Assembly (NCBI GenBank): GCA_028708575.1
Contig: JAQVYQ010000008.1
Location: forward strand, 2,652-43,523
Origin: Tissierellia bacterium
GTDB lineage: Bacteria > Bacillota > Clostridia > Tissierellales > Tissierellaceae
Length of the DNA: 40,872 bases
Direction of reading: 5' to 3'
The notes under the pieces were generated by a model that saw nothing but the letters and a program-made list of their open reading frames with translations, did no database searches and had not been told where the DNA came from. Shown here one piece after another: positions 1-8,767 of this stretch (positions are counted from its first letter, which is position 1; every line of letters begins with the position of its first letter). Position numbers and translations under genes: made by a program.

Positions 1-49
1 AGAAGAAACTGTTGCAGAAGAAAGTGCTACAGATAATATTGAGGAATAA
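1..49 (+). CDS. rpsP: Ribosomal protein S16, C-terminal end (partial)
   Basis: Only the last 15 codons and a TAA stop are inside the window. They encode an acidic tail, EETVAEESATDNIEE. The identification rests mainly on position: rpsP directly precedes khpA-rimM-trmD-rplS in Firmicutes, and S16 proteins of this group often end in an acidic, poorly conserved extension. The tail has no diagnostic motif, so the name is an inference from gene order. Confidence 0.6.
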   Translation, partial: EETVAEESATDNIEE

Positions 50-67
50 TTCATGGAGGTGCGTACG

Positions 68-298
68 ATGGGAGAATTAGTAGAGTATATTGCAAAAGCT
101 CTTGTTGATAATCCTGATGAAGTAAGCGTCAATGAAATTGAAGGCTCCCAATCTGTTATAATTGAACTTAAAGTAGCTCAAGAAGATATGGGAAAAGTAA
201 TTGGCAAACAAGGTAGAATTGCCAAAGCTATTAGAACCGTAGTTAAGGCAGCAGCAATTAAGGATAATAAGAGGGTAGTTGTTGAAATAATTCAATAA
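68..298 (+). CDS. khpA: KhpA, small KH-domain RNA-binding protein
   Basis: A 76-residue single-KH protein. The GxxG loop is visible as GKVIGKQGRIAKAIR near residues 43-57, between short beta strands. In Firmicutes KhpA pairs with KhpB (Jag) to bind many RNAs and influence division and cell-wall growth; it is a cytoplasmic RNA chaperone-like protein. I chose the ATG at 68 because GGAGGT lies at 55-60, seven bases upstream. An in-frame ATG at 53 overlaps that SD and is unlikely to be used. It follows the S16 end by 18 nt and sits in the same transcription unit as rimM. Confidence 0.9.
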   Translation: MGELVEYIAKALVDNPDEVSVNEIEGSQSVIIELKVAQEDMGKVIGKQGRIAKAIRTVVKAAAIKDNKRVVVEIIQ

Positions 299-319
299 TT
301 GTCTTAAAATGGTGATAAA

Positions 320-823
320 ATGAATTATACAATAGTAGGTAAAATAATAAATTCCCATGGTATTAGAGGAGAAGTTAAGGTATACCCTTTTACTAACGAT
401 ATTATTAGATTTGATTTTCTCAAGCTAGCTTATATTGGTGAAAGTAAAATATTGGTTAATATTGAATCTGTTAAATACCATAAAGGTATTGTTATACTTA
501 AATTTAAAGAATACAATGATATCAATGACATCCTCAAGTATAAGGATTCTTATATCTTTGTAGACGATGAAAACAGAATTATATTACCTAAAAATCACTA
601 TTTTATCTATGATTTAATTGGGTGTAATGTAGTCGATACTAAGGGGAATTCAATTGGCATTCTAAAAGATGTATTACAAGAATATAGCAATGATGTCTAT
701 GTAATAAAGGATAAAAATGAATCAAACGAATACCTTATACCAGCTGTAAAGAAATTTATTAAAGATATTAATATTAAAGAAAAATTAATTATTATTGACC
801 CTATTGAAGGATTGATAGAATGA
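320..823 (+). CDS. rimM: RimM, 16S rRNA processing / 30S maturation factor
   Basis: 167 residues, normal for the family. The N-terminal beta-barrel opens with the characteristic VGKIINSHGIRGEVKV, and the C-terminal PRC-barrel contains YDLIGCNVVD and the closing LIPAVKKFI segment. RimM binds S19 and helps form the head of the 30S subunit. The SD is GGTGAT at 311-316. The stop overlaps the trmD start (ATGA), indicating translational coupling, the usual rimM-trmD arrangement. Confidence 0.95.
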   Translation: MNYTIVGKIINSHGIRGEVKVYPFTNDIIRFDFLKLAYIGESKILVNIESVKYHKGIVILKFKEYNDINDILKYKDSYIFVDDENRIILPKNHYFIYDLIGCNVVDTKGNSIGILKDVLQEYSNDVYVIKDKNESNEYLIPAVKKFIKDINIKEKLIIIDPIEGLIE

Positions 824-1497
824 TAATAGATATATTAACATTGTTTCCAGAGTTTTTTGATAATCTATATAATTATAGCATTATTGGAAGAGCAATTGAC
901 AATAATAGGGTAGAGATTAATTGCACAAATATTAGAGACTTTTCTAAGGATAAACATAAAAAAGTTGATGATTATCCATTTGGTGGGGGGCCTGGTATGG
1001 TAATGATGCCTGGACCGATCTATGATTCAATTAATCATGTAAGAACAGAAGATTCAAAAGTTATATATTTATCACCTCAAGGAAAAGCACTAAATCAAGA
1101 TATTGTAAATTCCTTATCAAAAGAGAAACATTTAATTCTTTTATGCGGTCATTATGAGGGTATTGATAATAGAATTATTGATAATTACGTAGATATGGAA
1201 ATATCAATTGGTGATTATGTTTTGACAGGTGGTGAAATACCTGCTTTAGTGTTAATTGACTGTATAACGAGAATACTACCTGATGTTTTAAGTCGTGAAG
1301 AATCTTTTATGGATGAATCTCATTATAATGGACTATTAGAATACCCCCAGTATACTAGACCAAGAGAATTTAATGGTTATACTGTTCCAGAAATTCTATT
1401 AAGCGGAGATCATGAAAAAATTGCTGATTGGAAAAGGAAGGAATCTGTTAGAGTTACCTTAGAGAAGAGACCAGATTTAATGAATCATGAGAAATAA
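820..1497 (+). CDS. trmD: TrmD, tRNA (guanine37-N1)-methyltransferase
   Basis: SPOUT-class methyltransferase that makes m1G37 in tRNAs reading CNN codons, preventing +1 frameshifting. The knot region is clear: GGGPGMVM near residue 55, LLCGHYEGID near 107, and SIGDYVLTGGEIP near 130. At 225 residues it is slightly shorter than many homologues (about 240), the difference being at the C-terminus. It starts inside the rimM stop and has only a weak SD, so it probably relies on coupling. Confidence 0.96.
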   Translation: MIIDILTLFPEFFDNLYNYSIIGRAIDNNRVEINCTNIRDFSKDKHKKVDDYPFGGGPGMVMMPGPIYDSINHVRTEDSKVIYLSPQGKALNQDIVNSLSKEKHLILLCGHYEGIDNRIIDNYVDMEISIGDYVLTGGEIPALVLIDCITRILPDVLSREESFMDESHYNGLLEYPQYTRPREFNGYTVPEILLSGDHEKIADWKRKESVRVTLEKRPDLMNHEK

Positions 1498-1504
1498 TTA
1501 TTAA

Positions 1505-1533
1505 TTGTGTTTAAAACATAATTATGCTATAAT
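1505..1533 (+). promoter_or_regulatory. Sigma-A type promoter for rplS
   Basis: TTGTGT at 1505-1510, a 17-nt spacer, and TATAAT at 1528-1533 preceded by TG (extended -10). It sits just past the trmD stop, so rplS can be transcribed independently of rimM-trmD. Identified by consensus match only. Confidence 0.65.
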
Positions 1534-1539
1534 ACCAAA

Positions 1540-1603
1540 GTGTTAAATAAGGACGGTCCTCTACAATAAATGTAAGAACGTCTATGAGAAGGGAGGAATA
1601 ATA
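1540..1603 (+). promoter_or_regulatory. Candidate L19 autoregulatory leader
   Basis: Between the predicted start point and rplS lies a 60-nt leader that can fold: GGACG at 1551-1555 pairs with CGTCT at 1579-1583, with an inner TAC/GTA pairing. Ribosomal-protein L19 leaders upstream of rplS are an established Firmicutes class. I did not align this leader to the covariance model, so membership is inferred from position and foldability. Confidence 0.45.
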
Positions 1604-1951
1604 ATGGATATAATAAAGATGATTGAAGATGATCAATTAAGAAATGATATACCTAACTTTAATGTAGGAGATACTGTTCAAGTCCATTACAAAGTTATAG
1701 AGGGAACTCGTGAAAGAGTCCAAGTTTATGAAGGAACTGTTTTAAAGATCCAAGGAGAAGGCTCTAGAAGAACATTTACTGTTAGAAGACTATCTTATGG
1801 TGTAGGAGTAGAAAGAACATTCCCTGTTCATTCACCAAGGATAGAGAAGCTTGTAGTAACTAGAAAAGGTAAGGTTAGAAGAGCTAGACTATATTACTTA
1901 AGAGATAGACAAGGTAAAGCTGCAAAAGTTAAAGAGAAGAAATTTTATTAA
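1604..1951 (+). CDS. rplS: 50S ribosomal protein L19
   Basis: 115 residues, the standard length. The N-terminal [16 protein letters not shown] and central [20 protein letters not shown] segments are typical of L19, which lies at the 30S-50S interface (bridge B8 area). The start is preceded by GGGAGG at 1591-1596. It has its own promoter and leader upstream and a strong terminator immediately after the stop, making it a monocistronic unit apart from read-through. Confidence 0.98.
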   Translation: MDIIKMIEDDQLRNDIPNFNVGDTVQVHYKVIEGTRERVQVYEGTVLKIQGEGSRRTFTVRRLSYGVGVERTFPVHSPRIEKLVVTRKGKVRRARLYYLRDRQGKAAKVKEKKFY

Positions 1952-1974
1952 TGGGACTAGTTAGTCCCATTTTT
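1952..1974 (+). terminator. Rho-independent terminator after rplS
   Basis: TGGGACTA (1952-1959) pairs perfectly with TAGTCCCA (1962-1969), followed by five T residues. It begins at the base after the rplS stop. Confidence 0.9.
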
Positions 1975-2020
1975 AATGTAATTTCGTGCAAGTGGATATA
2001 CTTGATTAAGGTGTGATTAA

Positions 2021-2893
2021 ATGAATGCAAACATGAATATAAATTGGTATCCAGGACATATGAAAAAAACAAGAGAAGCTATACAAAAAAACCTTTCTTT
2101 AGTTGACGTTGTTTTTGAACTTTTGGATGCTAGAATACCATATAGTAGCCAGAATCCTGTTATCGATAGCATAGTTAAAGATAAGCCTAGAATAATAATA
2201 TTGAATAAATCAGATTTGGCTAATGACAAATCGAATAGTTTATGGCAAAATCATTATAGAGACAGTGATGTACCTTCAATACTTTTTAATTCCCTTAGTG
2301 GCAAAGGCGTAGAAAATATTTTAAAACTTGCCAGTGAAGTGCTAAAGGATAAAAGAAAATCCTATGAAGATAGAGGGGTAATAAATAGACCTATTAGGGC
2401 TATGATACTAGGTATACCAAATGTTGGTAAATCTACTTTAATAAATACTCTTTCTGGTAGGAAAGGTACAAGAACTGGAAATAAACCAGGTATTACTAAA
2501 GTCAATCAATGGATAAAAATAAAGGGCTCATTAGAATTATTAGACACTCCTGGAATTTTATGGCCAAAATTTGAAGAAGAAGTTGTAGGCTTAAATCTTG
2601 CGTTTACTGGAGCTATAAAAGATGAAATTTTAGATACTGAAACACTTGCACTTAAGTTAATTGAAGTGCTTATGAATATTGCTCCAGAATCATTAATGAA
2701 AAGATATAATATTGAATTACAAAATGCAACACCTTTAGAGATAATGGAATCAATAGCAAATAGAAGAGGTTGTATTTTAAAACGAGGGGAATTTGATTAC
2801 ACAAAGACCAGTAATATTGTACTAGATGAGTTTAGAAAAGGCGTAATAGCCAATATTACACTTGAATTGCCAAAAAGCAGGGTGAGTAAATGA
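2021..2893 (+). CDS. rbgA: RbgA (YlqF), 50S-assembly GTPase
   Basis: Circularly permuted GTPase of 290 residues needed for late 50S assembly. Motifs occur in permuted order: G4 NKSD (near residue 61) comes before G1 GIPNVGKST (near 130) and G3 DTPG (near 175). The N-terminal WYPGHMKKT segment is diagnostic for YlqF/RbgA and places it near the start chosen here. It follows the rplS terminator and overlaps rnhB by four bases (ATGA). The SD is AAGGTG, about eight bases upstream. Confidence 0.96.
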   Translation: MNANMNINWYPGHMKKTREAIQKNLSLVDVVFELLDARIPYSSQNPVIDSIVKDKPRIIILNKSDLANDKSNSLWQNHYRDSDVPSILFNSLSGKGVENILKLASEVLKDKRKSYEDRGVINRPIRAMILGIPNVGKSTLINTLSGRKGTRTGNKPGITKVNQWIKIKGSLELLDTPGILWPKFEEEVVGLNLAFTGAIKDEILDTETLALKLIEVLMNIAPESLMKRYNIELQNATPLEIMESIANRRGCILKRGEFDYTKTSNIVLDEFRKGVIANITLELPKSRVSK

Positions 2894-3513
2894 TAAAAAT
2901 AGAAATTGAAATTCACAATAAAGGTTATGAATACATTGCATGTATAGACGAAGTAGGAAGAGGCTGTCTATTTGGAGATGTAGTCGCGTGTGCAATTATT
3001 ATGCCTAAAGGTCTTTTAATTGAAGGAGTTAATGATTCAAAAAAACTAACTCCTAAAAAAAGAGAGAAATTATATGATATAATATTAGACAATTGTATTG
3101 CATGTGGAATTGGTAGGGTTGATTCAAACACAATAGATGAAATCAATATTAAGGAAAGTACAAGATTAGCTATGAAATTAGCTGTTGAGAATTTAGTGGA
3201 CAAGTCTGGCAACAAAGTAATTCCAGATTATTTATTAGTAGATGCTGAAAAAGTCTATATAGATATACCTCAAGAAGCCATAATTAAAGGCGACGAAAAA
3301 TGCCATAGCATCGCCTGTGCATCAATTATTGCAAAAGTATATAGAGATAGATTATGCTTAGATTGGGCAAATATGCACCCTAATTATGCTATTGAAAAAC
3401 ATAAAGGTTATGGTACTAATAAACACATTGATGCTATAAAAATCTACGGACCGACTACAATGCATAGGCATACGTTTCTAAAAAAAATACTGGATGGAAT
3501 TAATCATGGTTAA
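2890..3513 (+). CDS. rnhB: Ribonuclease HII
   Basis: Removes RNA from RNA-DNA hybrids and initiates ribonucleotide excision. The DEVGRG catalytic motif lies near residue 17, NDSKKLTPKKRE near 50, and SIACASIIAKVYRD near 138, supplying the expected acidic residues; HKGYGTNKH is typical of the C-terminal half. The loop after DEVGRG reads CLFGDVV rather than the usual PLAGPVV, a mild divergence. 207 residues. The start overlaps the rbgA stop, consistent with coupling. Confidence 0.95.
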   Translation: MIKIEIEIHNKGYEYIACIDEVGRGCLFGDVVACAIIMPKGLLIEGVNDSKKLTPKKREKLYDIILDNCIACGIGRVDSNTIDEINIKESTRLAMKLAVENLVDKSGNKVIPDYLLVDAEKVYIDIPQEAIIKGDEKCHSIACASIIAKVYRDRLCLDWANMHPNYAIEKHKGYGTNKHIDAIKIYGPTTMHRHTFLKKILDGINHG

Positions 3514-3862
3514 TAATATTGATAAAGGAAAAACTGGTGAAAAAATAGCAAAAAATTACTTAATAAACAAAGGCTATACTATAATAGAAATAAATTATAA
3601 AAATAAAATTGGTGAAATTGATATTATTGCAATGCATAATGATATTTTGGTATTTATCGAAGTGAAAACAAGGACAAGTTATAAATATGGTTATGCTTTT
3701 GAAGCAGTTGACATTAGAAAACAAAGAAAAATTATTAATACATCCCTAGCATATATAAAGTATAAAAATCATCATAATATACAATTTAGATATGATATAA
3801 TGGAAATTTATTTGACAAATAATTTAAAGATTAATCATATAGAAAACGCTTTTTGTCCATAA
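3506..3862 (+). CDS. yraN: YraN/UPF0102 family nuclease-like protein
   Basis: 118 residues of the UPF0102 family, which has a restriction-endonuclease-like fold. The core motif GEIDIIA followed by VFIEVKTRTS matches the D-x(n)-ExK arrangement of such nucleases. Its cellular role is not settled; it is almost always linked to rnhB. I selected the ATG at 3506 because GGATGG at 3492-3497 is correctly spaced; an in-frame ATG at 3494 lies within that site. It overlaps the rnhB end by eight bases. Confidence 0.88.
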   Translation: MVNNIDKGKTGEKIAKNYLINKGYTIIEINYKNKIGEIDIIAMHNDILVFIEVKTRTSYKYGYAFEAVDIRKQRKIINTSLAYIKYKNHHNIQFRYDIMEIYLTNNLKINHIENAFCP

Positions 3863-3865
3863 TTG

Positions 3866-3889
3866 AAAAAAACTAGCGAATTCTCGCTA
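3866..3889 (-). terminator. Hairpin with U-tract on the minus strand
   Basis: TAGCGA (3874-3879) and TCGCTA (3884-3889) form a six-pair stem. The flanking homopolymer is a run of A at 3866-3872, so the T-tract follows the stem only when read on the minus strand. In the plus direction no T-run follows. No minus-strand gene is visible, so it may block antisense transcription or be fortuitous. Confidence 0.45.
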
Positions 3890-3925
3890 TTACCAAGGCA
3901 ATAAGATTTATGTAAGGGGGATAAT

Positions 3926-5455
3926 ATGTATTCTAAAGTAAAGACTTGTGTATTACATGGTTTAAATGGCCATATTATAGAAGTTGAAACAGATCTTTCA
4001 AGGGGATTGCCTGTATTTAATATTGTTGGACTACCAGATACTGCAATAAAAGAATCTAAAGAGAGAGTCAGAACTTCAATTAAAAATAGTGGGTATGAAT
4101 TTCCTCTTAATAGAATAACAATAAATTTAGCTCCAGCTAATTTAAAAAAAGATGGTTCCCAAATGGATTTAGCTATTGCAATTGGCATACTTATGGCTAA
4201 TTCTGTAATCAGTGAAGTTAATACAATAGATACATTATTTATAGGGGAATTATCTCTAGATGGTAAGCTAAATCCTATTGATGGTGCTTTACCAATGGTA
4301 ATTTCAATGAGAGAACAAAATATTAATAAATGTATAATTCCTTATGACAACAGAGAAGAATGTGGCGTAATTGAAGATATGGAAATTATTCCAGTAAATA
4401 GTTTAAAAGAAGTAGTAGATTATTTAAATAATGAATTAACAATAACTTCATATAAATCAACTAGGATAAATCTTAATAAGCATAATAATAATTTTGATAT
4501 AGACTTCTCTGATATCAGAGGTCAAGAAGGGCTTAAAAGAGCTCTCGAAGTAGCAGCTGCTGGGAATCATAATATGTTGATTATCGGGCCACCTGGATCT
4601 GGTAAAACCATGGCAGCAAAGAGATTGCCGACAATACTACCTAAGTTATCATTTGAAGAATCTATAGAAGTAACTAAAATATATAGCGTATCAGGTTTAC
4701 TTAATTCAAATGGGCTTATGATAGATAGGCCTTTTAGATCTCCTCATCATACAGCCTCAAATATTGCGATGATTGGTGGGGGAAGAGTCCCAAAGCCAGG
4801 GGAAGTCTCACTTGCTCATAATGGGATATTATTCCTTGATGAATTGCCAGAATTTTCTAAGAATGTATTAGAAGTCTTAAGGCAACCATTAGAAGATGGA
4901 GTTGTTAATATTTCTAGAGTAAATGGAACCTTAAGCTATCCTGCTGACTTTATGTTTATTGCAAGTATGAATCCATGTCCGTGCGGCTTCTTCGGTGATC
5001 CATTACATGAATGTACTTGTAGCCAAAATAATATAGATAGATATTTAGGAAAGATAAGCCATCCTCTTTTAGATAGAATTGATTTGCATATTGAAGTTTT
5101 ACCAGTTGAATATAAAGATTTAAATGATGATTATAGAACCGAATCTTCTGATAATATAAGAGAAAGAGTTGAAAAAGCTCGAGAGATACAGTTCAGTAGA
5201 TTTAAAAGAGATAAAATATATAATAATTCACAAATTCATAATAAAGATATAAGGAAATATTGCAAATTATCTCCAAGTTCAGAAGAAATTTTAAAAAGTG
5301 CTTTTAAAAGATATAGATTTAGTGCTAGAACACATAATAAAATTCTGAAAGTATCAAGGACGATTGCAGACTTAAATGGAATGAAGAATATTGAGGATGA
5401 ACATATTCTTGAAGCAATTAGATATAGAACTCTAGATAATAAATACTGGGGGTAA
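3926..5455 (+). CDS. comM: YifB/ComM family Mg-chelatase-like AAA+ protein
   Basis: 509 residues. The N-terminal ChlI/Lon-S5-like domain spans roughly residues 20-145 (GLPVFNIVGLPDTAIKESKERVR). An AAA+ domain follows with Walker A GPPGSGKT near 222 and Walker B ILFLDELPEF near 306. A cysteine cluster CPCGFFGD...CTC lies near 352, and the C-terminal Mg-chelatase domain follows. ComM is a hexameric helicase that extends branch migration during natural transformation in Gram-negatives; its role in clostridia is less defined. The SD is AAGGGGG, and dprA follows after four bases, which fits a DNA-integration role. Confidence 0.93.
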   Translation: MYSKVKTCVLHGLNGHIIEVETDLSRGLPVFNIVGLPDTAIKESKERVRTSIKNSGYEFPLNRITINLAPANLKKDGSQMDLAIAIGILMANSVISEVNTIDTLFIGELSLDGKLNPIDGALPMVISMREQNINKCIIPYDNREECGVIEDMEIIPVNSLKEVVDYLNNELTITSYKSTRINLNKHNNNFDIDFSDIRGQEGLKRALEVAAAGNHNMLIIGPPGSGKTMAAKRLPTILPKLSFEESIEVTKIYSVSGLLNSNGLMIDRPFRSPHHTASNIAMIGGGRVPKPGEVSLAHNGILFLDELPEFSKNVLEVLRQPLEDGVVNISRVNGTLSYPADFMFIASMNPCPCGFFGDPLHECTCSQNNIDRYLGKISHPLLDRIDLHIEVLPVEYKDLNDDYRTESSDNIRERVEKAREIQFSRFKRDKIYNNSQIHNKDIRKYCKLSPSSEEILKSAFKRYRFSARTHNKILKVSRTIADLNGMKNIEDEHILEAIRYRTLDNKYWG

Positions 5456-5459
5456 TTTA

Positions 5460-6551
5460 ATGATTTCCGAAAAAAAAATTTTGATCTGGCTCAATAATCT
5501 AGGTATAAGTAATAAGATTATTAAAAAATTATATGATTACTTTGATGATTTATGTGATTTGTGGAATATTAATGAAAGTATATTATTTAGATGTGACTTT
5601 TTAAGGAAAGAAACAGTTAATAAAATAATAAAATATAGAAATATGGATTATCTAGAAAAAATATTAACAAATATAAATAAATATAATGTAAATGTAATAA
5701 CTATACTTGATGATAAATATCCTCAAAGTTTAATGAATATATATGACAAACCAGTTGTAATCTACACAAAAGGTGATTATAGACTTGACAGCGATATAGC
5801 CATTGGAATTGTTGGCTCGAGAAAAGCAACTCCTTATGGTAGATGGGCATGTGAAAAATTCACAAAAGAGTTAGTAAACTTAGGAGTAACTATTGTAAGT
5901 GGACTAGCAACCGGAATAGATTCTATTGCTCATAAAACTACTGTAGAATTAGGTGGTAAAACTATTGGAGTACTTGGTAATGGACTGGATAAAGTATATC
6001 CAAAATCAAATGTTAAAATATATGATGATGTATCAAAAAACGGTTTAATATTAACTGAATTTCCAATTGGTACAGAACCACTTAGTTTTAATTTTCCTCA
6101 AAGGAATAGAATTATAGCTGGACTATCCAGCGGCGTTGTTGTGATAGAAGCCAAAGAGAAATCCGGATCCCTAATAACTGCTCATCACGCTCTGGATCAA
6201 GGTAAAGAAATTTTTTCCTTACCAGGGAATATAAATAGTATTTACAGTGGTGGAACAAATAAACTAATAAAAGATGGTGCTAAACCTTTATTAAGCATTG
6301 AAGACATTGTTGAAGAGATTTATGAGCTAAAAGTAAAATTGACAGAAAATAAAAAAAATGATATAAACTTATCTAATCTTAGTGAAAATGAAAGCAAGAT
6401 AATGAATATTATATTTGAAGGACCAATACATGCTGATTTGATTTCTTTAAAATCGGGTATGGATATTTCTAATGTAATAAGCATATTAACAATATTAGAA
6501 TTAAAAGGACTAGTAAAAGAACTTTCCGCAAGAATATTTACAACTTGTTAG
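5460..6551 (+). CDS. dprA: DprA (Smf), DNA-processing protein A
   Basis: 363 residues. An N-terminal helix-hairpin-helix/SAM-like region (about 1-75) precedes the Rossmann-type DprA core: GIVGSRKATPYGR near 118, VSGLATGIDSIAH near 148, GNGLDKVYP and FPQRNRIIAGLS. The winged-helix C-terminal domain runs from about 300 (LSENESKIMNIIFEG onward). DprA binds incoming single-stranded DNA and loads RecA. The SD GGGGGT is formed by the end of comM, so the two are probably translated from one message. Confidence 0.95.
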   Translation: MISEKKILIWLNNLGISNKIIKKLYDYFDDLCDLWNINESILFRCDFLRKETVNKIIKYRNMDYLEKILTNINKYNVNVITILDDKYPQSLMNIYDKPVVIYTKGDYRLDSDIAIGIVGSRKATPYGRWACEKFTKELVNLGVTIVSGLATGIDSIAHKTTVELGGKTIGVLGNGLDKVYPKSNVKIYDDVSKNGLILTEFPIGTEPLSFNFPQRNRIIAGLSSGVVVIEAKEKSGSLITAHHALDQGKEIFSLPGNINSIYSGGTNKLIKDGAKPLLSIEDIVEEIYELKVKLTENKKNDINLSNLSENESKIMNIIFEGPIHADLISLKSGMDISNVISILTILELKGLVKELSARIFTTC

Positions 6552-6570
6552 GAAGTTTGGAGGTGTAAAT

Positions 6571-8652
6571 TTGGCAAAATATTTGGTAATAGTAGAGTCC
6601 CCTGCTAAATCAAGAACAATTGAAAAAATTCTAGGTAAAAATTATAAGGTAGTAGCATCAGTAGGTCATGTCAGAGATTTACCTAAAAGTGCATTAGGAA
6701 TTGATATTGAGAATAATTTTGATCCTAAATATATAACCATTCGTGGAAAAGGCCCTGTGATTAAAGATTTAAAAAAAGAAGCTAAAAAGTGCGAAAAAAT
6801 ATTTTTAGCAACTGACCCCGATAGAGAAGGGGAAGCAATCTCTTGGCATTTAGCACATATTCTTGATCTTGATAAAAGTGAGAATATTAGAATTGAGTTT
6901 AATGAAATTACTAAAGAAGCAGTTAAAACTTCAATAAAGAACCCAAGAAGTATAGATATTGATTTAGTCGATGCCCAACAAGCAAGAAGAATTTTAGATA
7001 GGCTTGTAGGTTATAAAATAAGCCCATTATTATGGAAAAAGGTTAGAAAGGGCTTAAGCGCAGGAAGGGTTCAATCAGTTACAGTTAAACTTATATGTGA
7101 TAGAGAAGAAGAGATTGATAGCTTTATACCTAAGGAATATTGGACAATAAAAGCAAATTTATTAAAAGGCAAAGAAGGATTTGAATCAAATTTTATAGGT
7201 AAAATAATTAATAATAAGGAAGAAAAAATAGAAATAAACAATGAAGAAGAAGTTAATTGTATTTTAAATTCTTTAGATAAAGAAAATTTTAGAGTTTCTA
7301 GTATTAAACGTGGTAAGAGAAAAAGAAACCCTTATCCTCCATACACTACCAGTACATTACAACAAGATGCATCAAAAAAGTTAAACTTTTCGACTAAAAA
7401 AACTATGGGTTTGGCTCAACAATTATATGAAGGTATCGACTTAAAAAAAGGTGGAATAACAGGTCTTATTACTTATATGAGAACAGATTCTACTAGGATT
7501 TCTAATGAAGCAATTAGTCTTTCAAAAGAATTTATTATTAATAATTATGGAAAAGAATATTCAAATGGTGGTAAAACTTACGGAAATAGGTCCAAAAAAG
7601 AAACACAAGATGCTCATGAAGGCGTTAGACCTACAAATATTACTCTTACACCTGATAACATAAAGGAATATTTATCCAGAGATCAATTTAAACTTTATAA
7701 ACTAATATGGGATAGATTTATTGGCTCTCAAATGAAAGAAGCTCAATATGATACCATTAGTGCAAATATAGTTAGTAATGATTATTTATTTAGAGCTACG
7801 GGTTCTAAATTAGTCTTCCCTGGTTTTCTAAAGGTTTATATTACTACTGATGAAGAAGTTAAAGATATGGATATTCCGGATCTAAATGAAGGTGATTTAC
7901 TTAAAGTAAAGGAAATCATACCAAAACAGAACTTTACTCAACCACCAGCAAGATATACAGAAGCTTCATTGATAAAAATGTTAGAAGAATTAGGAATAGG
8001 TAGACCTAGTACCTATGCACCAACAATAACAACTATTCTTTCTAGAAATTATGTTGTTCTTGAAAAGAAACAGTTCTATCCTACTGATCTTGGAAAAATA
8101 GTAAATGATATTTTAATAGAATATTTTAGTAATATTATTAATGAAGAGTTTACTGCTAATCTAGAGAACCAACTTGATGACATTGCCTTGGGAAATGTAC
8201 CATGGAAAAATGTAGTAAGCCAATTCTATGATGAATTTCATAAATATTTAATTAAAGCTGAAAAAGAAGTAGAAGAGATAGAAATTAAAGATGAAGAGAC
8301 AGATATTATATGTGAAAAATGTGGTAGAAATATGGTTATAAAAAACGGGCGTTATGGCAAATTCTTAGCTTGTCCAGGATATCCAGAATGCAAAAATACA
8401 AAGCCAATTCTAGATAAAATAGGTGTAAAGTGCCCTAAATGTGATGGAGATATTGTCAAAAAAAGATCTAAAAAAGGAAGAAACTTTTACGGGTGTAGCA
8501 ATTATCCAGATTGTGATTTTGTGTCTTGGGATGAGCCAATAGAAGAGAAATGTCCTAATTGTAGAGAGTACATGATAATAAAACGAAATAAGACTAAAAG
8601 TATTATAAAATGCAGCAACAAAGAATGTGGCTATACTAAAGCAAAAGAATAA
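6571..8652 (+). CDS. topA: DNA topoisomerase I (type IA)
   Basis: 693 residues, with a TTG start preceded by GGAGGT at 6559-6564. The Toprim domain begins VIVESPAKS and carries TDPDREGEA near residue 84. The catalytic tyrosine is Tyr302 in ITYMRTDSTR. HEGVRPT and ARYTEASLIKMLEELGIGRPSTYAP are also standard. Three C-terminal four-cysteine zinc modules are intact: CEKCG...CPGYPEC, CPKCDG...CSNYPDC and CPNC...CSNKEC. It relaxes negative supercoils. It follows dprA by 19 bases, the standard comM-dprA-topA-codY order. Confidence 0.97.
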   Translation: MAKYLVIVESPAKSRTIEKILGKNYKVVASVGHVRDLPKSALGIDIENNFDPKYITIRGKGPVIKDLKKEAKKCEKIFLATDPDREGEAISWHLAHILDLDKSENIRIEFNEITKEAVKTSIKNPRSIDIDLVDAQQARRILDRLVGYKISPLLWKKVRKGLSAGRVQSVTVKLICDREEEIDSFIPKEYWTIKANLLKGKEGFESNFIGKIINNKEEKIEINNEEEVNCILNSLDKENFRVSSIKRGKRKRNPYPPYTTSTLQQDASKKLNFSTKKTMGLAQQLYEGIDLKKGGITGLITYMRTDSTRISNEAISLSKEFIINNYGKEYSNGGKTYGNRSKKETQDAHEGVRPTNITLTPDNIKEYLSRDQFKLYKLIWDRFIGSQMKEAQYDTISANIVSNDYLFRATGSKLVFPGFLKVYITTDEEVKDMDIPDLNEGDLLKVKEIIPKQNFTQPPARYTEASLIKMLEELGIGRPSTYAPTITTILSRNYVVLEKKQFYPTDLGKIVNDILIEYFSNIINEEFTANLENQLDDIALGNVPWKNVVSQFYDEFHKYLIKAEKEVEEIEIKDEETDIICEKCGRNMVIKNGRYGKFLACPGYPECKNTKPILDKIGVKCPKCDGDIVKKRSKKGRNFYGCSNYPDCDFVSWDEPIEEKCPNCREYMIIKRNKTKSIIKCSNKECGYTKAKE

Positions 8653-8684
8653 ATATTATAAATATTCTGTACATTTCACGAAAT

Positions 8685-8712
8685 TTGTAGTATTCTATAA
8701 ATATGATATATT
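8685..8712 (+). promoter_or_regulatory. Possible codY promoter
   Basis: TTGTAG at 8685-8690, a 16-nt spacer and TATATT at 8707-8712, in the 115-nt gap between topA and codY. The surroundings are very AT-rich, so chance matches are common and confidence is low. No convincing terminator follows topA, so read-through is also possible. Confidence 0.35.
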
Positions 8713-8767
8713 AAGAAAAAATAATTATTATTAATATAACAGACTTCAATAGTTTAGGAGGATATAA

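Noticed and set aside
8681..8695. CodY-box-like sequence upstream of codY (AATTTGTAGTATTCT)
   Set aside because: Only about half the positions match the AATTTTCWGAAAATT consensus, which is expected by chance in such AT-rich DNA.
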